Assembly: GCF_024741795.1 (NCBI RefSeq)
Contig: NZ_CP102950.1
Coordinates: forward strand, 992,001-1,056,000
From: Arthrobacter sp. CJ23
Lineage (GTDB): Bacteria > Actinomycetota > Actinomycetes > Actinomycetales > Micrococcaceae
Direction of reading: 5' to 3'
Length of the DNA stretch: 64,000 nucleotides
Below, in pieces: positions 24,673 through 35,621 of the stretch. Below the pieces are notes generated by a model that did no database searches, had not been told where the DNA came from, and saw only the letters and a list, made by a program, of their open reading frames with translations. Position 1 is the stretch's first letter. Each line of letters opens with the position of its first letter. Both the position numbers and the translations under genes were made by a program.

Positions 24673-25806
24673 ATGAATCCGCATGGTGCATTGAATCCGA
24701 GCCCTCGCACCCTCGACGTGGAGAGCCTGGCCCACTTCGACAGGCTGGTGGGCGCCGGGGCGGCGTCGATGCACGGCTGGCATGCGCAGTCCCTGGACCT
24801 GCGCGGGCGCTCCCGGGACCTCAATGCCCTCAACGCGCAGGGCGCCATCTTCCTGGGCTGCACTTTCGATGAGGGCGTGGAGGACACCCTGCGCAGCCGC
24901 GGCGCGCTGATCTTCCCCAAGATGCGCGGCGTCCCCTTCAACCCGTATCGCGGCAGCCTCTACAGCGCCGCGGAACTCTACGCCGACATCGGATCCAGCG
25001 AATACGAGGCCACCCTGGACGCACAGGTCTACCAGTGGAGCATCCTGCCCGGGCAACGGACCAGCCTCGACGCGACCCTGGCAGCGGCGCTGCACGACCA
25101 TGCCGTGGGCGATGCCCTGGACGAACTGCTCGGCAACGGGGACTTTGCCGGGACCAAGTTGGTGGGGGTCATGGGCGGCCATGCCGCGCAGCGCGGCACC
25201 CGGGACTTCGCCGACGCCGCCTTGCTGGGCAGGCTGCTGGCCCGGAACGGCTTCACCGTGGCCACGGGCGGCGGGCCGGGTGCGATGGAGGCGGCCAATA
25301 TGGGCGCCTACCTCAGCGGACTGCCCGACGCCGGTTTTGCGGCGGCGCTGTCCGAGCTTGCCGCCGTGCCGGGGTTCAGGCCGTCGGTGACGGCCTGGGC
25401 GCGGGCTGCGGGCGCCGTCGTCGGGCAGCATCCGGAAGGTACGGCGTCGCTGGGCATCCCCACGTGGTTCTACGGCCATGAGCCGCCCAATCTGTTCGCC
25501 ACGCACATCGCGAAATACTTCGCGAACTCGGTGCGGGAGGCCATCCTGCTGGAGCTGTGCAACGGCGGGATCGTCTTCCTGCCCGGCTCCGCCGGCACAG
25601 TGCAGGAGATCTTCCAGGACGCGTGCGAAAACTACTACGGCGCCCCGGAGACTGTCACGCCCATGGTGCTTGTGGGCCGCGACCACTGGGTAAACAAGCA
25701 CCCGGCCTGGCCCATGCTGCAGAGCCTTGCGGAGGGCAAGCTGATGGCGGAGCGGATCTTCCTGGTGGACAGCGTGGAGGAGGCGCTCGCCGTCGTCGCG
25801 GCTTAG
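24673..25806 (+). CDS. LOG family protein (lysine-decarboxylase-like Rossmann fold)
   Basis: A 377-residue protein with the LOG/TIGR00730-type signatures in the C-terminal half: VATGGGPGAMEAANMGAY (about 195-212) and FLPGSAGTVQEIF (about 302-314), which build the nucleoside 5'-monophosphate phosphoribohydrolase site. It is much longer than the 190-residue plant-type LOG; the first 170 residues form an extra region (SLDLRGRSRDLNALNAQGAIFLGCTF) seen in longer bacterial homologues. Such proteins may hydrolyse AMP or related nucleotides. It starts at ATG 24673 with a -10 box six bases upstream. Neighbour of the divergent amidotransferase; any link is unproven. Confidence 0.72.
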   Translation: MNPHGALNPSPRTLDVESLAHFDRLVGAGAASMHGWHAQSLDLRGRSRDLNALNAQGAIFLGCTFDEGVEDTLRSRGALIFPKMRGVPFNPYRGSLYSAAELYADIGSSEYEATLDAQVYQWSILPGQRTSLDATLAAALHDHAVGDALDELLGNGDFAGTKLVGVMGGHAAQRGTRDFADAALLGRLLARNGFTVATGGGPGAMEAANMGAYLSGLPDAGFAAALSELAAVPGFRPSVTAWARAAGAVVGQHPEGTASLGIPTWFYGHEPPNLFATHIAKYFANSVREAILLELCNGGIVFLPGSAGTVQEIFQDACENYYGAPETVTPMVLVGRDHWVNKHPAWPMLQSLAEGKLMAERIFLVDSVEEALAVVAA

Positions 25807-25891
25807 CCCAACTGATTGGCAGTTGTGGTTGTTTTGAGGGCCCAGAACGACCACTATTGCGAGTTACTTGGGCCGCGCACACGAACGAGCG

Positions 25892-26563
25892 TCAGAGGAC
25901 CTTGCGGATGGTTTCCTCGAAGCTTGCCACGTGATGAAGGGCGAGCTGGGATGCGCGGTCTTCGTCGCCGTCGGCAATGGCGGTCAGCAGTTCGGCGTGC
26001 TCGGCGATGTGCCCCGTGACGGACGGCATCCTTTCCAGCATGTGGCACCAGATGCGGGTGGCGAGGTTGTCGTACCGGATCAGCACGTCCTCCAGGTGTG
26101 CGTTCGCCGCAGCCTTGTAGATGAGCCGGTGGATCTGGATGTCGTAGCGCATGAGATCCTGCGCGGAAATGTCCTGGCCTTCCAGCCCGCTGATGGTGGC
26201 CGCCACTTCGCGGATCTCGTCACGCATCTTTGGGCTGGCCATGCGGGCAGCTCGCTTGGAAGCCAGGGGTTCGAGCAGCTCGCGAATCTCCGACACTTCG
26301 GCGAGTTCTGTAATGTCCACCCCCGTGGCGAAGGTGCCCCGCCGCGGGTATGACACCACAAGGTGGTCGCTTTCGAGGCGCTTGATGGCTTCGCGGACCG
26401 GCGTGCGGCCGATGCCGAGTTCGGCAGCGATCTGGCCGTCGTTGATGGGAGCGCCGGGCTTGATGTCGAGCATGATGAGCCGGTCGCGCAGCAGCAGGTA
26501 CGCATTCTCGGCGAGGGACGTGCCCTGCGGAGCTGTTTCCAGTGCTTCCAATGCTGCGCTCAT
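25892..26563 (-). CDS. GntR-family regulator (FadR/FCD subfamily)
   Basis: A 223-residue regulator: N-terminal winged helix (YLLLRDRLIMLDIKPGAPIN, GIGRTPVREAIKRLESDHLV, about 21-70) and a C-terminal all-helical FCD domain with a likely metal/ligand site (IQIHRLIYKAAAN, about 140). The ATG at 26563 has GGGAGAGA upstream; a start at 26584 would add only MRQRERA. It is divergent from glyA-soxBDAG, so it most probably controls that operon in response to sarcosine, glycine or a related amine. Its likely operator is the inverted repeat at 26648-26674. The 85 bases between it and the LOG gene hold nothing recognised. Confidence 0.87.
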   Translation of the reverse strand: MSAALEALETAPQGTSLAENAYLLLRDRLIMLDIKPGAPINDGQIAAELGIGRTPVREAIKRLESDHLVVSYPRRGTFATGVDITELAEVSEIRELLEPLASKRAARMASPKMRDEIREVAATISGLEGQDISAQDLMRYDIQIHRLIYKAAANAHLEDVLIRYDNLATRIWCHMLERMPSVTGHIAEHAELLTAIADGDEDRASQLALHHVASFEETIRKVL

Positions 26564-26617
26564 TGCTCTCTCCCGTTGTCGCAATCCCAGTCTGCTGGAT
26601 GAGTTACCGAAGACCTG

Positions 26618-26674
26618 TTGACGACTATGTGATCTCCAACATACTATGGCAACAGTTCTAATATATCAGTTGCC
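26618..26674 (+). promoter_or_regulatory. glyA-sox operon promoter and inverted repeat
   Basis: TTGACG (26618-26623), an 18-base spacer and TACTAT (26642-26647) give a good promoter. Immediately downstream GGCAAC (26648-26653) and GTTGCC (26669-26674) are exact inverted arms 15 bases apart, over the transcription start. This is a plausible site for the divergent FCD-type regulator. An AT-rich stretch AATATAT lies between the arms. Confidence 0.5.
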
Positions 26675-26713
26675 TAACAGTTGGCCACTAGACAATCGTC
26701 GAAGGAGAACACC

Positions 26714-28072
26714 ATGGTTGAACCGCTGATCCGCCCGCTCGCACAGGCGGACCCGGAGGTTGATCAGGCGATCGCCCAGGAACTCATCCGCCAGCAGTCA
26801 ACGCTGGAAATGATCGCCTCTGAGAACTTCGCCCCCACGGCCGTCATGGAGGCCCAGGGCTCGGTGCTGACCAACAAGTACGCTGAGGGCTACCCCGGAA
26901 AGCGGTACTACGGCGGCTGCGAGCACGTTGATGTGATCGAACAGCTGGCCATCGACCGCCTGAAGTCGCTCTTCGGAGCCGAGTTCGCCAACGTCCAGCC
27001 CCACTCCGGCGCGCAGGCCAACGCCTCGGCGATGCACGCGCTGATCAACCCGGGCGACACCATCCTTGGTTTGAACCTGGCCCACGGCGGCCACCTGACT
27101 CACGGCATGCGCATCAACTTCTCCGGGAAGCTGTACAAGGTTGTCCCGTACGGCGTCCAAGAGGACACCATGCTGATCGACATGGCCGAGGTAGAGCGCC
27201 TCGCCGTCGAGAACAAGCCACAGCTGATCGTTGCAGGCTGGTCCGCATACTCCCGCCACCTGGACTTCGCGGAGTTCCGCCGCATCGCAGACCTGGTGGG
27301 CGCCTACCTCATGGTGGACATGGCACACTTCGCCGGCCTGGTCGCAGCCGGTCTGCACCCCAGCCCGGTGCCGCACGCCCACATCGTAACGAGCACGACG
27401 CACAAGACACTTGGCGGTCCTCGTGGTGGCGTGATCCTGACCAACGACGCCGACATCGCCAAGAAGGTTAACTCGGCTGTTTTCCCTGGTCAGCAGGGTG
27501 GACCGCTGGAGCACGTCATCGCAGCCAAGGCCGTCGCGTTCAAGATGGCTGCCGAGCCCGAGTTCCAGGAACGCCAGGTCCGCGTACTGGAAGGCTCCAA
27601 GATCCTCGCCCGGCGCCTCCTGCAGGACGACGTAGCCGCAGCAGGCATTTCCGTGGTCAGCGGCGGGACCGACGTGCACCTGGTCCTGGTTGACCTCCGC
27701 CACTCCGAACTGAATGGCCAGCAGGCCGAGGACACGCTGCACCGCATCGGCATCACGGTCAACCGCAATGCCGTCCCCTTCGACCCCCGCCCGCCGATGG
27801 TCTCCTCCGGACTGCGCATCGGCACACCGGCCCTCGCCGCCCGCGGCTTCGGCGCCGAGGAATTCACCGAAGTCGCAGACATCATCGCGACGGCGTTGCT
27901 CGCCGCTGCTACGAGGGGCACCGAGGGTGACAGCACCCTTGACGACGCCACCGCCGTCGAACTCCGCAGCCGCGTCACCGCCCTGGCGGCGAAGTTCCCC
28001 CTGTACCCGCACCTCGGCAACGGCGCCGCAACCACCGAACTTGAGGCCGAAATGATTGGAGCAGCCCAGTGA
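26714..28072 (+). CDS. glyA: Serine hydroxymethyltransferase
   Basis: A 452-residue PLP enzyme that interconverts glycine plus methylene-THF with serine and THF. The PLP lysine is in [14 protein letters not shown] (Lys about 231); MIASENFAP opens the conserved N-terminal part and [13 protein letters not shown] follows. GAAGGAG at 26701-26707 precedes ATG 26714. Housekeeping SHMT genes usually stand elsewhere; this copy leads the sarcosine oxidase operon, where it uses the glycine and methylene-THF that sarcosine oxidase produces. The C-terminal 25 residues are Ala/Glu-rich. Its stop overlaps the soxB start (GTGA). Confidence 0.95.
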   Translation: MVEPLIRPLAQADPEVDQAIAQELIRQQSTLEMIASENFAPTAVMEAQGSVLTNKYAEGYPGKRYYGGCEHVDVIEQLAIDRLKSLFGAEFANVQPHSGAQANASAMHALINPGDTILGLNLAHGGHLTHGMRINFSGKLYKVVPYGVQEDTMLIDMAEVERLAVENKPQLIVAGWSAYSRHLDFAEFRRIADLVGAYLMVDMAHFAGLVAAGLHPSPVPHAHIVTSTTHKTLGGPRGGVILTNDADIAKKVNSAVFPGQQGGPLEHVIAAKAVAFKMAAEPEFQERQVRVLEGSKILARRLLQDDVAAAGISVVSGGTDVHLVLVDLRHSELNGQQAEDTLHRIGITVNRNAVPFDPRPPMVSSGLRIGTPALAARGFGAEEFTEVADIIATALLAAATRGTEGDSTLDDATAVELRSRVTALAAKFPLYPHLGNGAATTELEAEMIGAAQ

Positions 28073-29289
28073 GCTCAGACCACCTCCCCGAACACCCCGA
28101 CTTCCTCTGGCGCAACCCGGAGCCCAAGTCCTCCTACGACGCCGTCATTGTTGGCGGCGGCGGACATGGCCTGGCCACGGCCTACTTCCTCGCGAAGAAC
28201 CACGGCATGACCAACATCGCGATCCTGGAAAAGGGCTGGCTGGCCGGCGGCAACATGGCCCGGAACACCACCATCATCCGCTCCAACTACCTCTGGGACG
28301 AGAGCGCCGCCATCTACGAGCACGCCCTCAAGCTCTGGGAAGTCCTGCCCGAGGAGCTCGAGTACGACTTCCTGTTCAGCCAGCGCGGCGTCATGAACCT
28401 CGCCCACACCCTGGGCGATGTGCGCGAAAGCGTCCGCCGCGTGGGCGCCAACCAGCTCAACGGCGTGGATGCTGAATGGCTGGACCCGCAGCAGGTCAAG
28501 AAACTCTGCCCCATCCTGAACATCAGCGACAACATCCGCTACCCCGTCATGGGCGCCACCTACCAGCCGCGTGCAGGCATAGCCAAGCACGACCACGTGG
28601 CCTGGGCCTTCGCCCGCAAGTGCGATGAACTGGGCGTGGACATCATCCAGAACTGCGAAGTCACCGGCTTCGTCAAGGACGGCAACCGCGTGGTGGGCGT
28701 CAAGACAAACCGCGGCACCATCAACACCGAAAAAGTGGGCCTCGCCGCCGCCGGCCACAGCTCAGTCCTGGCCGAGATGGCCGGTTTCCGCCTCCCGATC
28801 CAGTCCCACCCGCTCCAGGCATTGGTATCCGAACTGCACGAACCCGTCCACCCCACAGTGGTCATGTCCAACCACGTTCACGTGTACGTGTCCCAGGCAC
28901 ACAAGGGCGAACTGGTCATGGGCGCAGGCGTGGACTCCTACAACGGCTACGGCCAGCGCGGCTCCTTCCACGTCATCGAGGAACAGATGGCCGCCGCCGT
29001 GGAGCTCTTCCCGATCTTCGCCCGGGCCCACGTGCTCCGGACCTGGGGCGGGATCGTGGACACCACCATGGACGCCTCGCCGATCGTCGGACTCACTCCG
29101 GTGGAGAACATGTTCGTCAACTGTGGTTGGGGAACGGGCGGCTTCAAGGGCACCCCGGCAGCGGGCCTGACCTTCGCCCACACGATCGCCACGGGCGCAC
29201 CGCACAAGCTCAACAAGCCCTTCGCGCTGGAACGGTTCGAAACCGGTGCACTGATCGACGAACACGGCGCCGCAGCCGTGGCCCACTAG
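28069..29289 (+). CDS. soxB: Sarcosine oxidase subunit beta
   Basis: The catalytic flavin subunit of heterotetrameric sarcosine oxidase, which demethylates sarcosine to glycine with transfer of the methyl carbon to THF. The 406-residue protein has the Rossmann FAD motif [16 protein letters not shown] (about 25-40) and [13 protein letters not shown] near 64, where the flavin-linking His of the family normally follows at about 173 ([13 protein letters not shown]). GTG 28069 overlaps the glyA stop. The order B-D-A-G is the standard one. Confidence 0.95.
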   Translation: MSSDHLPEHPDFLWRNPEPKSSYDAVIVGGGGHGLATAYFLAKNHGMTNIAILEKGWLAGGNMARNTTIIRSNYLWDESAAIYEHALKLWEVLPEELEYDFLFSQRGVMNLAHTLGDVRESVRRVGANQLNGVDAEWLDPQQVKKLCPILNISDNIRYPVMGATYQPRAGIAKHDHVAWAFARKCDELGVDIIQNCEVTGFVKDGNRVVGVKTNRGTINTEKVGLAAAGHSSVLAEMAGFRLPIQSHPLQALVSELHEPVHPTVVMSNHVHVYVSQAHKGELVMGAGVDSYNGYGQRGSFHVIEEQMAAAVELFPIFARAHVLRTWGGIVDTTMDASPIVGLTPVENMFVNCGWGTGGFKGTPAAGLTFAHTIATGAPHKLNKPFALERFETGALIDEHGAAAVAH

Positions 29290-29300
29290 AAAGGCCGGAC

Positions 29301-29630
29301 ATGCTCCTCATCTCATGCCCCAACTGCGGGCCACGCGACGAAACCGAATTTCACTACGGCGGCCAGGCCCACGTGGCCTACCCGGAAAACCCGGCCGCGC
29401 TGAGCGACCGTGAATGGGCCGAGTACCTGTTCTACCGCGACAACACCAAAGGCGCCTTCGCCGAACGCTGGGTCCACAGCACCGGGTGCCGGCAATGGTT
29501 CAACATGCTCCGGGACACCGTGAGCTATGAAATCCAGTCCATCTACCGGATGGGCGAACCGCGCCCCGACGGCGGACGCGCCGGCGCAGCAGCAGCCACC
29601 ATCACCTCCCCGGAAGGAGCCCAGAAGTGA
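29301..29630 (+). CDS. soxD: Sarcosine oxidase subunit delta
   Basis: A 109-residue zinc-binding subunit. All four expected ligands are present: Cys6 and Cys9 in SCPNCGPR, His59 and Cys63 in HSTGCRQW. The ATG at 29301 follows AAAGG and lies 11 bases after soxB; an open frame extending upstream inside soxB is spurious. Its last codons overlap soxA by four bases. The final 20 residues are a Gly/Ala-rich tail beyond the conserved core. Confidence 0.94.
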   Translation: MLLISCPNCGPRDETEFHYGGQAHVAYPENPAALSDREWAEYLFYRDNTKGAFAERWVHSTGCRQWFNMLRDTVSYEIQSIYRMGEPRPDGGRAGAAAATITSPEGAQK

Positions 29631-32569
29631 CCAGCCAGAACGCCCGCCTCGCCACCGGCGGCCGCATCGACCGCAGCATCTCCTGGCGGTTCACTGTGGA
29701 CGGCCAGGAATTCTCCGGCCACCCCGGTGACACCATCGCTTCGGCGCTGCTGGCCAATGGCCACATCAACGCAGGCAACTCCCTCTACCAGGACCGCCCG
29801 CGCGGCATCATGGCTGCCGGCGTGGAGGAATCCAACGCCCTCGTCAAGATCGCGGCCCGCTTCCTCGGCCACGTCGCCGAATCCATGCTCCCCGCTACCG
29901 CCGTGTCCCTCGTGGACGGGCTCAACGTGGAGCTCCTGTCCGGCCTGGGCAAGCTGGACCCGAACGAGGACCACGCCGAATACGACAAGAAGTACGTCCA
30001 CACTGACGTCCTGGTGGTGGGTGGCGGTGTTGCCGGGCTGGCAGCGGCCCGCGAAGCCGTCCGCACGGGCGCCCGCGTCATCCTGATCGACGATCAGCCG
30101 GAACTGGGTGGCTCGCTGCTTTCAGAGTCCACCGCCGAAGGATTGGCCGAACGGGTTGAAGGCAAGCCCGCACTCGAGTGGGTTGCCGATGTGGAGGCCG
30201 AGTTGGTTTCCGCCGAGGAATGCACGGTGCTGAACCGCACCACGGCGTTCGGTTCCTACGATTCCAACTACGTCATCGCAGCCCAGAACCGCACGGATCA
30301 CTTGAGCGTCCCGGCAGCTCCGGGCATCTCCCGCCAGCGTATTTGGCACATCCGTGCCAAGCAGGTTGTTCTGGCTCCCGGCGCCCACGAGCGTCCGCTG
30401 GTCTTCGAGAACAACGACCGCCCGGGCATCATGCTCGCCTCGGCCGTCCGCAGCTACCTCAACCGTTACGCCGTTGCGGCCGGTTCGCGCGTGGTCATCA
30501 GCACCACCAACGATTCCGCCTACGCACTCGCTGACGACCTCAGGTCAGCCGGGGTGACCGTCACCGCCGTCGTGGACGCCCGTCCGCAGATCAGCGCGAA
30601 GGCGGCTGCCGCCGTCGAGTCCGGTATCCGCGTCCTGATCGGCAGCGCGGTGGCAGACACCTCCGCAGACGACGCCGGACGCCTGGACGGGGTCACCGTC
30701 CGCAGCATTAACGACGACGGCGAACTCACCTCGGGCGTAGAGCAGATCGCTTGCGATCTGCTCGCCGTTTCCGGTGGCTGGAGCCCGGTGGTCCACCTCC
30801 ACAGCCAGCGCCAGGGCAAGCTGCGCTGGGACGACGAGCTCGCAGCTTTCGTACCGTCAACGGTGGTCAAGGACCAGCAGGTTGTCGGCGCAGGCCGCGG
30901 AAGCTACGAGCTCCGGGACTGCCTGGCCGAGGGCATCTCCGCAGGTGCCGCAGCATCGATCGCAGCCGGCTTTAGCTCCGCCGTCGTCCCCGCCGAGCCC
31001 AAGGCGCCGGTGGCTTCGGCACCGAGCCGCCAGCTCTGGCTGGTCCCCGGCCAGGAAGGTCAGCCGGGGGAGTGGCACCACCACTTTGTGGACTTCCAGC
31101 GCGACCAGTCCGTGGCTGACGTCCTCCGCTCCACCGGCGCCGGCATGCGCTCCGTGGAACACGTCAAGCGGTACACGTCCATCAGCACCGCCAACGACCA
31201 GGGCAAGACCTCCGGCGTCAACGCAATCGGCGTTATCGCCGCAGCGCTGCGCACGGCCGGCGAAGCCTCCCGCGGCATCGGCGAGATCGGCACCACCACC
31301 TACCGCGCACCGTTCACTCCCGTGGCCTTCGCAGCCTTGGCAGGACGCCAGCGCGGCGAGCTGTTCGACCCCGCCCGCAAGACCTCCATCCACCCGTGGC
31401 ACGTCGCCAAGGGCGCGCTCTTCGAGGACGTCGGACAGTGGAAGCGCCCGTGGTACTATCCGCAGGGCAGCGAGGACATGGACGCAGCAGTCCTGCGTGA
31501 ATGCGCTGCGGTCCGTGAGTCCGTGGGCTTCATGGACGCCACCACGCTGGGCAAGATCGAAATCCGCGGCACGGACGCGGGTGAGTTCCTGAACCGCATC
31601 TACACCAACGCGTTCAAGAAGCTCGCTCCGGGATCCGCCCGCTACGGCGTCATGTGCACGCCCGACGGAATGATCTTCGACGACGGCGTGACCTTGCGCC
31701 TGGACGAGGACCGCTTCTTTATGACCACCACCACCGGCGGTGCCGCGAAGGTACTGGACTGGCTCGAAGAGTGGCACCAGACCGAATGGCCGGAACTCGA
31801 CGTGGTCTGCACCTCCGTGACGGAGCAGTGGAGCACTATCGCCGTGGTCGGCCCGAAGTCCCGTGCGGTGATCGCCAAGGTCGCCCCGCAGCTCGCCGAG
31901 AACGGGGGATTGGACGCCGAGGCATTCCCGTTCATGACCTTCCGGGAGACCACATTGGCCTCCGGAGTGCAGGCACGCGTCGGCCGTATCTCCTTCTCCG
32001 GTGAACTGGCCTACGAAATCAACGTGCCATCCTGGTACGGCCTCAACACCTGGGAAGCCGTGGCCGCCGCCGGCGCGGAGTTCAACATCACCCCGTACGG
32101 CACCGAAACCATGCACGTGCTCCGCGCCGAGAAGGGTTACCCGATCGTGGGGCAGGACACCGACGGCACCGTCACGCCGCAGGACGCGGGCATGGAATGG
32201 ATCGTCTCCAAGGCCAAGGACTTCATCGGCAAGCGCTCCTACAGCCGGGCCGACGCGCAGCGCGAGGACCGCAAGCACCTGGTCAGCGTCCTTCCGGTGG
32301 ACGGCACCATCCGGCTGCCGGAAGGCACCCAGCTGGTGGAAAAGGGCATTCCGGCCAACCCGGCCTACGGCCCCGTACCCATGGAGGGCTTCGTGACCTC
32401 CAGCTACCACAGTGCCGCACTGGGCCGTTCCTTCGGCCTGGCCCTGATCCAGAACGGCCGCAACCGCATCGGCGAGACCCTGGTGGCCGCGCTGGGAGAC
32501 CAGCTGGTGGACGTGGTTGTTGGCGAAACCGTACTTTTCGACGCTGAAGGGACCCGCAAAGATGGCTGA
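29627..32569 (+). CDS. soxA: Sarcosine oxidase subunit alpha
   Basis: A 980-residue subunit. In order: an N-terminal ferredoxin-like fold ([20 protein letters not shown], about 27-46, without cluster cysteines, as usual), an NAD/FAD Rossmann domain ([18 protein letters not shown], about 128-145), a second dinucleotide region with [11 protein letters not shown] (about 250), and a C-terminal aminomethyltransferase-like folate domain (from about 590, with ERAYEINV-like [13 protein letters not shown] near 795) where the methylene group is passed to THF. GTG 29627 overlaps the soxD stop. It overlaps soxG by eight bases. Confidence 0.95.
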   Translation: MTSQNARLATGGRIDRSISWRFTVDGQEFSGHPGDTIASALLANGHINAGNSLYQDRPRGIMAAGVEESNALVKIAARFLGHVAESMLPATAVSLVDGLNVELLSGLGKLDPNEDHAEYDKKYVHTDVLVVGGGVAGLAAAREAVRTGARVILIDDQPELGGSLLSESTAEGLAERVEGKPALEWVADVEAELVSAEECTVLNRTTAFGSYDSNYVIAAQNRTDHLSVPAAPGISRQRIWHIRAKQVVLAPGAHERPLVFENNDRPGIMLASAVRSYLNRYAVAAGSRVVISTTNDSAYALADDLRSAGVTVTAVVDARPQISAKAAAAVESGIRVLIGSAVADTSADDAGRLDGVTVRSINDDGELTSGVEQIACDLLAVSGGWSPVVHLHSQRQGKLRWDDELAAFVPSTVVKDQQVVGAGRGSYELRDCLAEGISAGAAASIAAGFSSAVVPAEPKAPVASAPSRQLWLVPGQEGQPGEWHHHFVDFQRDQSVADVLRSTGAGMRSVEHVKRYTSISTANDQGKTSGVNAIGVIAAALRTAGEASRGIGEIGTTTYRAPFTPVAFAALAGRQRGELFDPARKTSIHPWHVAKGALFEDVGQWKRPWYYPQGSEDMDAAVLRECAAVRESVGFMDATTLGKIEIRGTDAGEFLNRIYTNAFKKLAPGSARYGVMCTPDGMIFDDGVTLRLDEDRFFMTTTTGGAAKVLDWLEEWHQTEWPELDVVCTSVTEQWSTIAVVGPKSRAVIAKVAPQLAENGGLDAEAFPFMTFRETTLASGVQARVGRISFSGELAYEINVPSWYGLNTWEAVAAAGAEFNITPYGTETMHVLRAEKGYPIVGQDTDGTVTPQDAGMEWIVSKAKDFIGKRSYSRADAQREDRKHLVSVLPVDGTIRLPEGTQLVEKGIPANPAYGPVPMEGFVTSSYHSAALGRSFGLALIQNGRNRIGETLVAALGDQLVDVVVGETVLFDAEGTRKDG

Positions 32570-33197
32570 AACAGCAGAACTCGCAAACACCAACGGACTC
32601 CGGGCGGCCCGCCGCAGCCCGGCCGAACACCTCGCCGAGACCTTCACGGCCGGCTCCGTCCCCGGCGCCGTGACACTGAAGGAAATCCCGTACCAGGCGA
32701 TGGTGGGGATCCGCGTTGAACGGGATTCCGACGCCGGGACGCGCATTGCGTCCGTGACCGGCGGACTGCCTGCCACGTGCGGTGAGGTCACGGGCACCGG
32801 TTCGGTGAACGCGCTGTGGCTGGGACCGGCAGAGTTCCTGGTGGTGGCCCCGGAGGAGTCGCACGACTCCCTCGGCGGCTCGCTGGTGGGCGATCTCACG
32901 GCGGCCCTCGGTGCCGACCAAGGCCAGGTGGTGGACCTGTCCGCCAACCGCACCACCTTTGAGCTCTCCGGCAGCCGCGCCAGGGAAGTGCTTGAGAAGA
33001 GCTGCTCGGCGGACCTGCACCCGCGCGTCCTGAAGGCCGGCACGGCACTGGCCACGGAGATCGGCCACATCCCCGTGATGCTATGGAAGACCGGGGAGGA
33101 GACCTTCCGGATCTTCCCGCGTGCGTCGTTCGCCGACTACCTGGGACGCTGGCTGCTCGACTCCATGCGGGAGTACGCCTCACCCGAGGTCCCCTGA
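32562..33197 (+). CDS. soxG: Sarcosine oxidase subunit gamma
   Basis: A 211-residue SoxG-family subunit related to the folate domain of glycine cleavage T proteins. Recognisable segments are [16 protein letters not shown] (about 83) and [25 protein letters not shown] (about 125). ATG 32562 lies eight bases before the soxA stop, a typical coupled arrangement. Its stop overlaps the sdaA start (TGATG, 33195-33199). Completes the heterotetramer. Confidence 0.93.
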   Translation: MAETAELANTNGLRAARRSPAEHLAETFTAGSVPGAVTLKEIPYQAMVGIRVERDSDAGTRIASVTGGLPATCGEVTGTGSVNALWLGPAEFLVVAPEESHDSLGGSLVGDLTAALGADQGQVVDLSANRTTFELSGSRAREVLEKSCSADLHPRVLKAGTALATEIGHIPVMLWKTGEETFRIFPRASFADYLGRWLLDSMREYASPEVP

Positions 33198-34588
33198 TGG
33201 CACTCAGTGTGCTTGACCTGTTTTCTGTTGGCATCGGGCCGTCGTCCTCACACACGGTCGGCCCGATGCGGGCGGCAAAGCAGTTCACGGACGGTCTTGA
33301 ATCGTCCGGCCAGCTCGCTGCCACGGTGCGCGTCCAGGCTGAGCTCTTCGGCTCCCTTGGCGCCACCGGTCGCGGCCACGGCTCGGACAAGGCCGTGGTG
33401 CTGGGACTGCAGGGCCAAGCGCCGGAAACAGTGGACACCCGCACGGCCGACGATCAGGTGGCAGCCGCGGCACTCGACGCCGAACTGCACCTGGGCGGCA
33501 GCCACCGGGTGGACTTCAACTGGGACGAGGACGTGGTCCTGCACCGCCGCAAGTCCTTGCCGGCCCACCCGAACGGCATGACCTTCCGCGCGCTGGACCA
33601 CACCGGGGAGGTGCTGCGGGAGCGCAGCTACTATTCCATCGGCGGCGGCTTCGTGGTGGACGGCGATGCCGCAGCCACCGACAAAGTGGTGGCGGACGCC
33701 ACCGTGCTGCCCTATCCCTTCACCAGCGCGGACGAGCTGCTGGCCATCTGTGCCCGCGAAGGCAAGTCCATTTCGGACATCATGCTTGCCAACGAGCTCG
33801 TGTGGCGCAGCGAATCCGAACTGCGGGAGCGGCTGCTGGGCATCTGGGCCGTCATGCGTGAATGCGTGGACAACGGCTGCACGGCGGAAGGCATCCTGCC
33901 GGGAGGCTTGAAGGTCAGGCGCCGCGCGCCGTCGTTGTTCAAGAAGCTGGCCGCCACCGACGCCGAACTGAACGGCGAGGGGTCGGCCGACCCGCTGCTC
34001 GCGATGGAGTGGGTGAACCTCTTCGCCCTGGCCGTCAACGAGGAAAACGCGGCCGGCGGCCGCATCGTCACCGCGCCCACCAACGGGGCCGCCGGCATTG
34101 TGCCGGCGGTGCTGCACTATTACACGAAGTTCGTGCCGGGAGCCGACGACGACGGCGTGGTCCGCTTCTTGCTGGCCGCGGCCGCCGTCGGGATTCTTTT
34201 CAAGATCAACGCCTCCATTTCCGGTGCGGAAGTCGGCTGTCAGGGCGAGGTGGGTTCCGCCTGCTCCATGGCCGCCGCCGGGCTCTGCGAAGTCCTGGGC
34301 GGCACACCGGCCCAGGTGGAGAACGCCGCGGAGGTGGGGATCGAACACAACCTGGGCCTGACCTGCGACCCCGTGGGAGGCCTGGTCCAGATCCCGTGCA
34401 TCGAGCGCAACGCCATCGCCAGCGTCAAAGCAATCAATGCCGCCCGCCTTGCCCTGCACGGCGACGGCAGCCACAAGGTGTCCCTGGACAAAGCCATCAA
34501 GACCATGCGGGAGACAGGTGCCGACATGAAAAGCAAGTACAAGGAGACCTCCCGCGGAGGCCTCGCCGTCAACGTAGTGGAGTGCTAG
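33197..34588 (+). CDS. sdaA: L-serine ammonia-lyase (iron-sulfur type)
   Basis: Converts serine made by GlyA to pyruvate and ammonia, draining sarcosine carbon into central metabolism. The 463-residue single-chain enzyme begins [20 protein letters not shown], the family hallmark, and has the [4Fe-4S] cysteines in the C-terminal half ([20 protein letters not shown] about 340, [14 protein letters not shown] about 389). The ATG at 33197 overlaps the soxG stop; an open frame from 33083 is within soxG. Part of the glyA-sox operon. Confidence 0.94.
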   Translation: MALSVLDLFSVGIGPSSSHTVGPMRAAKQFTDGLESSGQLAATVRVQAELFGSLGATGRGHGSDKAVVLGLQGQAPETVDTRTADDQVAAAALDAELHLGGSHRVDFNWDEDVVLHRRKSLPAHPNGMTFRALDHTGEVLRERSYYSIGGGFVVDGDAAATDKVVADATVLPYPFTSADELLAICAREGKSISDIMLANELVWRSESELRERLLGIWAVMRECVDNGCTAEGILPGGLKVRRRAPSLFKKLAATDAELNGEGSADPLLAMEWVNLFALAVNEENAAGGRIVTAPTNGAAGIVPAVLHYYTKFVPGADDDGVVRFLLAAAAVGILFKINASISGAEVGCQGEVGSACSMAAAGLCEVLGGTPAQVENAAEVGIEHNLGLTCDPVGGLVQIPCIERNAIASVKAINAARLALHGDGSHKVSLDKAIKTMRETGADMKSKYKETSRGGLAVNVVEC

Positions 34589-34590
34589 CC

Positions 34591-35490
34591 ATGACTGCCA
34601 TCCAAACTGAAACCGATGTTTCATCCCTGGGTTCTTCCACCGTGGAGCACGTTCTGACTTTGGACTGCCCCGAGGGTCCGGGCATCGTGCACGCCGTGTC
34701 CGGATTCCTTCTGGAACACGGCTGCGACATCATCGACAACAAACAGTACGGCGACCGCGCTGAAGGGCACTTCTTCATGCGGGTGCACTTCGCTTCCTCC
34801 GGTGATGAATCAACCGTGGACGCGCTGCGCGCCGCGTTTTCCCCTGTGGGCGAGAAGTACAACATGAACTGGCAGCTGGAACGCCAGGGTTCCAAGCGTC
34901 GCGTACTGATCATGGTGTCAAAGTTCGGTCACTGCCTGAACGACCTCCTGTTCCGTGCGCGGATTGGTGAACTGCCCATCGAAGTAGTGGGCGTCGTTTC
35001 CAACCACACGGACCATCAGGGGCTGGCGGAGTGGCACGGGATTCCGTTCTTCCACGTGCCCGTCACCGCGGCAACCAAGCCCGCGGCCGAGGCCCGGCTG
35101 CTGGAGATCATCGACGAGCTGGACGTTGAGCTCGTGGTGCTTGCCCGGTACATGCAGGTCCTCAGTGACGAGCTCGCCCGCAAGCTGGACGGGCGGGCCA
35201 TCAACATCCACCACTCGTTCCTGCCGAGCTTCAAGGGCGCCAAGCCGTACCACCAGGCGTACGCCCGGGGAGTCAAGACCGTGGGTGCCACCGCGCACTA
35301 CGTCAACGGCGAACTGGACGAGGGACCCATCATCTCGCAGCAAGTGGTGGAGGTGGATCACACGTTCGGACCGGAAGACCTCGTGGCGGCCGGTCGGGAC
35401 ACGGAATGCAAGGCCCTCAGCAACGCCGTTCGTTGGCACTGCGAGGGGCGGATCATCCTGAATGGGAACAGGACGATTGTGCTGAAGTAG
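34591..35490 (+). CDS. purU: Formyltetrahydrofolate deformylase
   Basis: Hydrolyses 10-formyl-THF to formate and THF, freeing THF so sarcosine demethylation can continue. The 299-residue protein has an N-terminal ACT domain (about 18-95, LDCPEGPGIVHAVSGFLLEHG) and a C-terminal formyltransferase fold with the catalytic segment INIHHSFLPSFKGAKPYHQAY (about 210-230) and LDEGPIISQQVVEVDH. It starts two bases after sdaA and is the last gene of the operon, before the hairpin at 35509. Confidence 0.94.
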   Translation: MTAIQTETDVSSLGSSTVEHVLTLDCPEGPGIVHAVSGFLLEHGCDIIDNKQYGDRAEGHFFMRVHFASSGDESTVDALRAAFSPVGEKYNMNWQLERQGSKRRVLIMVSKFGHCLNDLLFRARIGELPIEVVGVVSNHTDHQGLAEWHGIPFFHVPVTAATKPAAEARLLEIIDELDVELVVLARYMQVLSDELARKLDGRAINIHHSFLPSFKGAKPYHQAYARGVKTVGATAHYVNGELDEGPIISQQVVEVDHTFGPEDLVAAGRDTECKALSNAVRWHCEGRIILNGNRTIVLK

Positions 35491-35508
35491 GGTCTTGCAG
35501 CACCCGTT

Positions 35509-35568
35509 TTCGATGGTTCCCTGCGGAGTAGATGGTTGCAACCGTCTGCTGAGCAGGGAACCATCGAA
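35509..35568. repeat. Intergenic hairpin element, copy 1 (also a terminator)
   Basis: A perfect 16-base inverted repeat, TTCGATGGTTCCCTGC (35509-35524) with its complement (35553-35568), around a loop that contains the small palindrome GGTTGCAACC. It lies between purU and the convergent matrixin gene and can end both transcripts. A very similar element lies at 43583-43642. Confidence 0.7.
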
Positions 35569-35621
35569 TTTGGCGTTTAAGGGCTGGGCCACCCGTGGTT
35601 GTACATGACGTGCCTGGTGCG

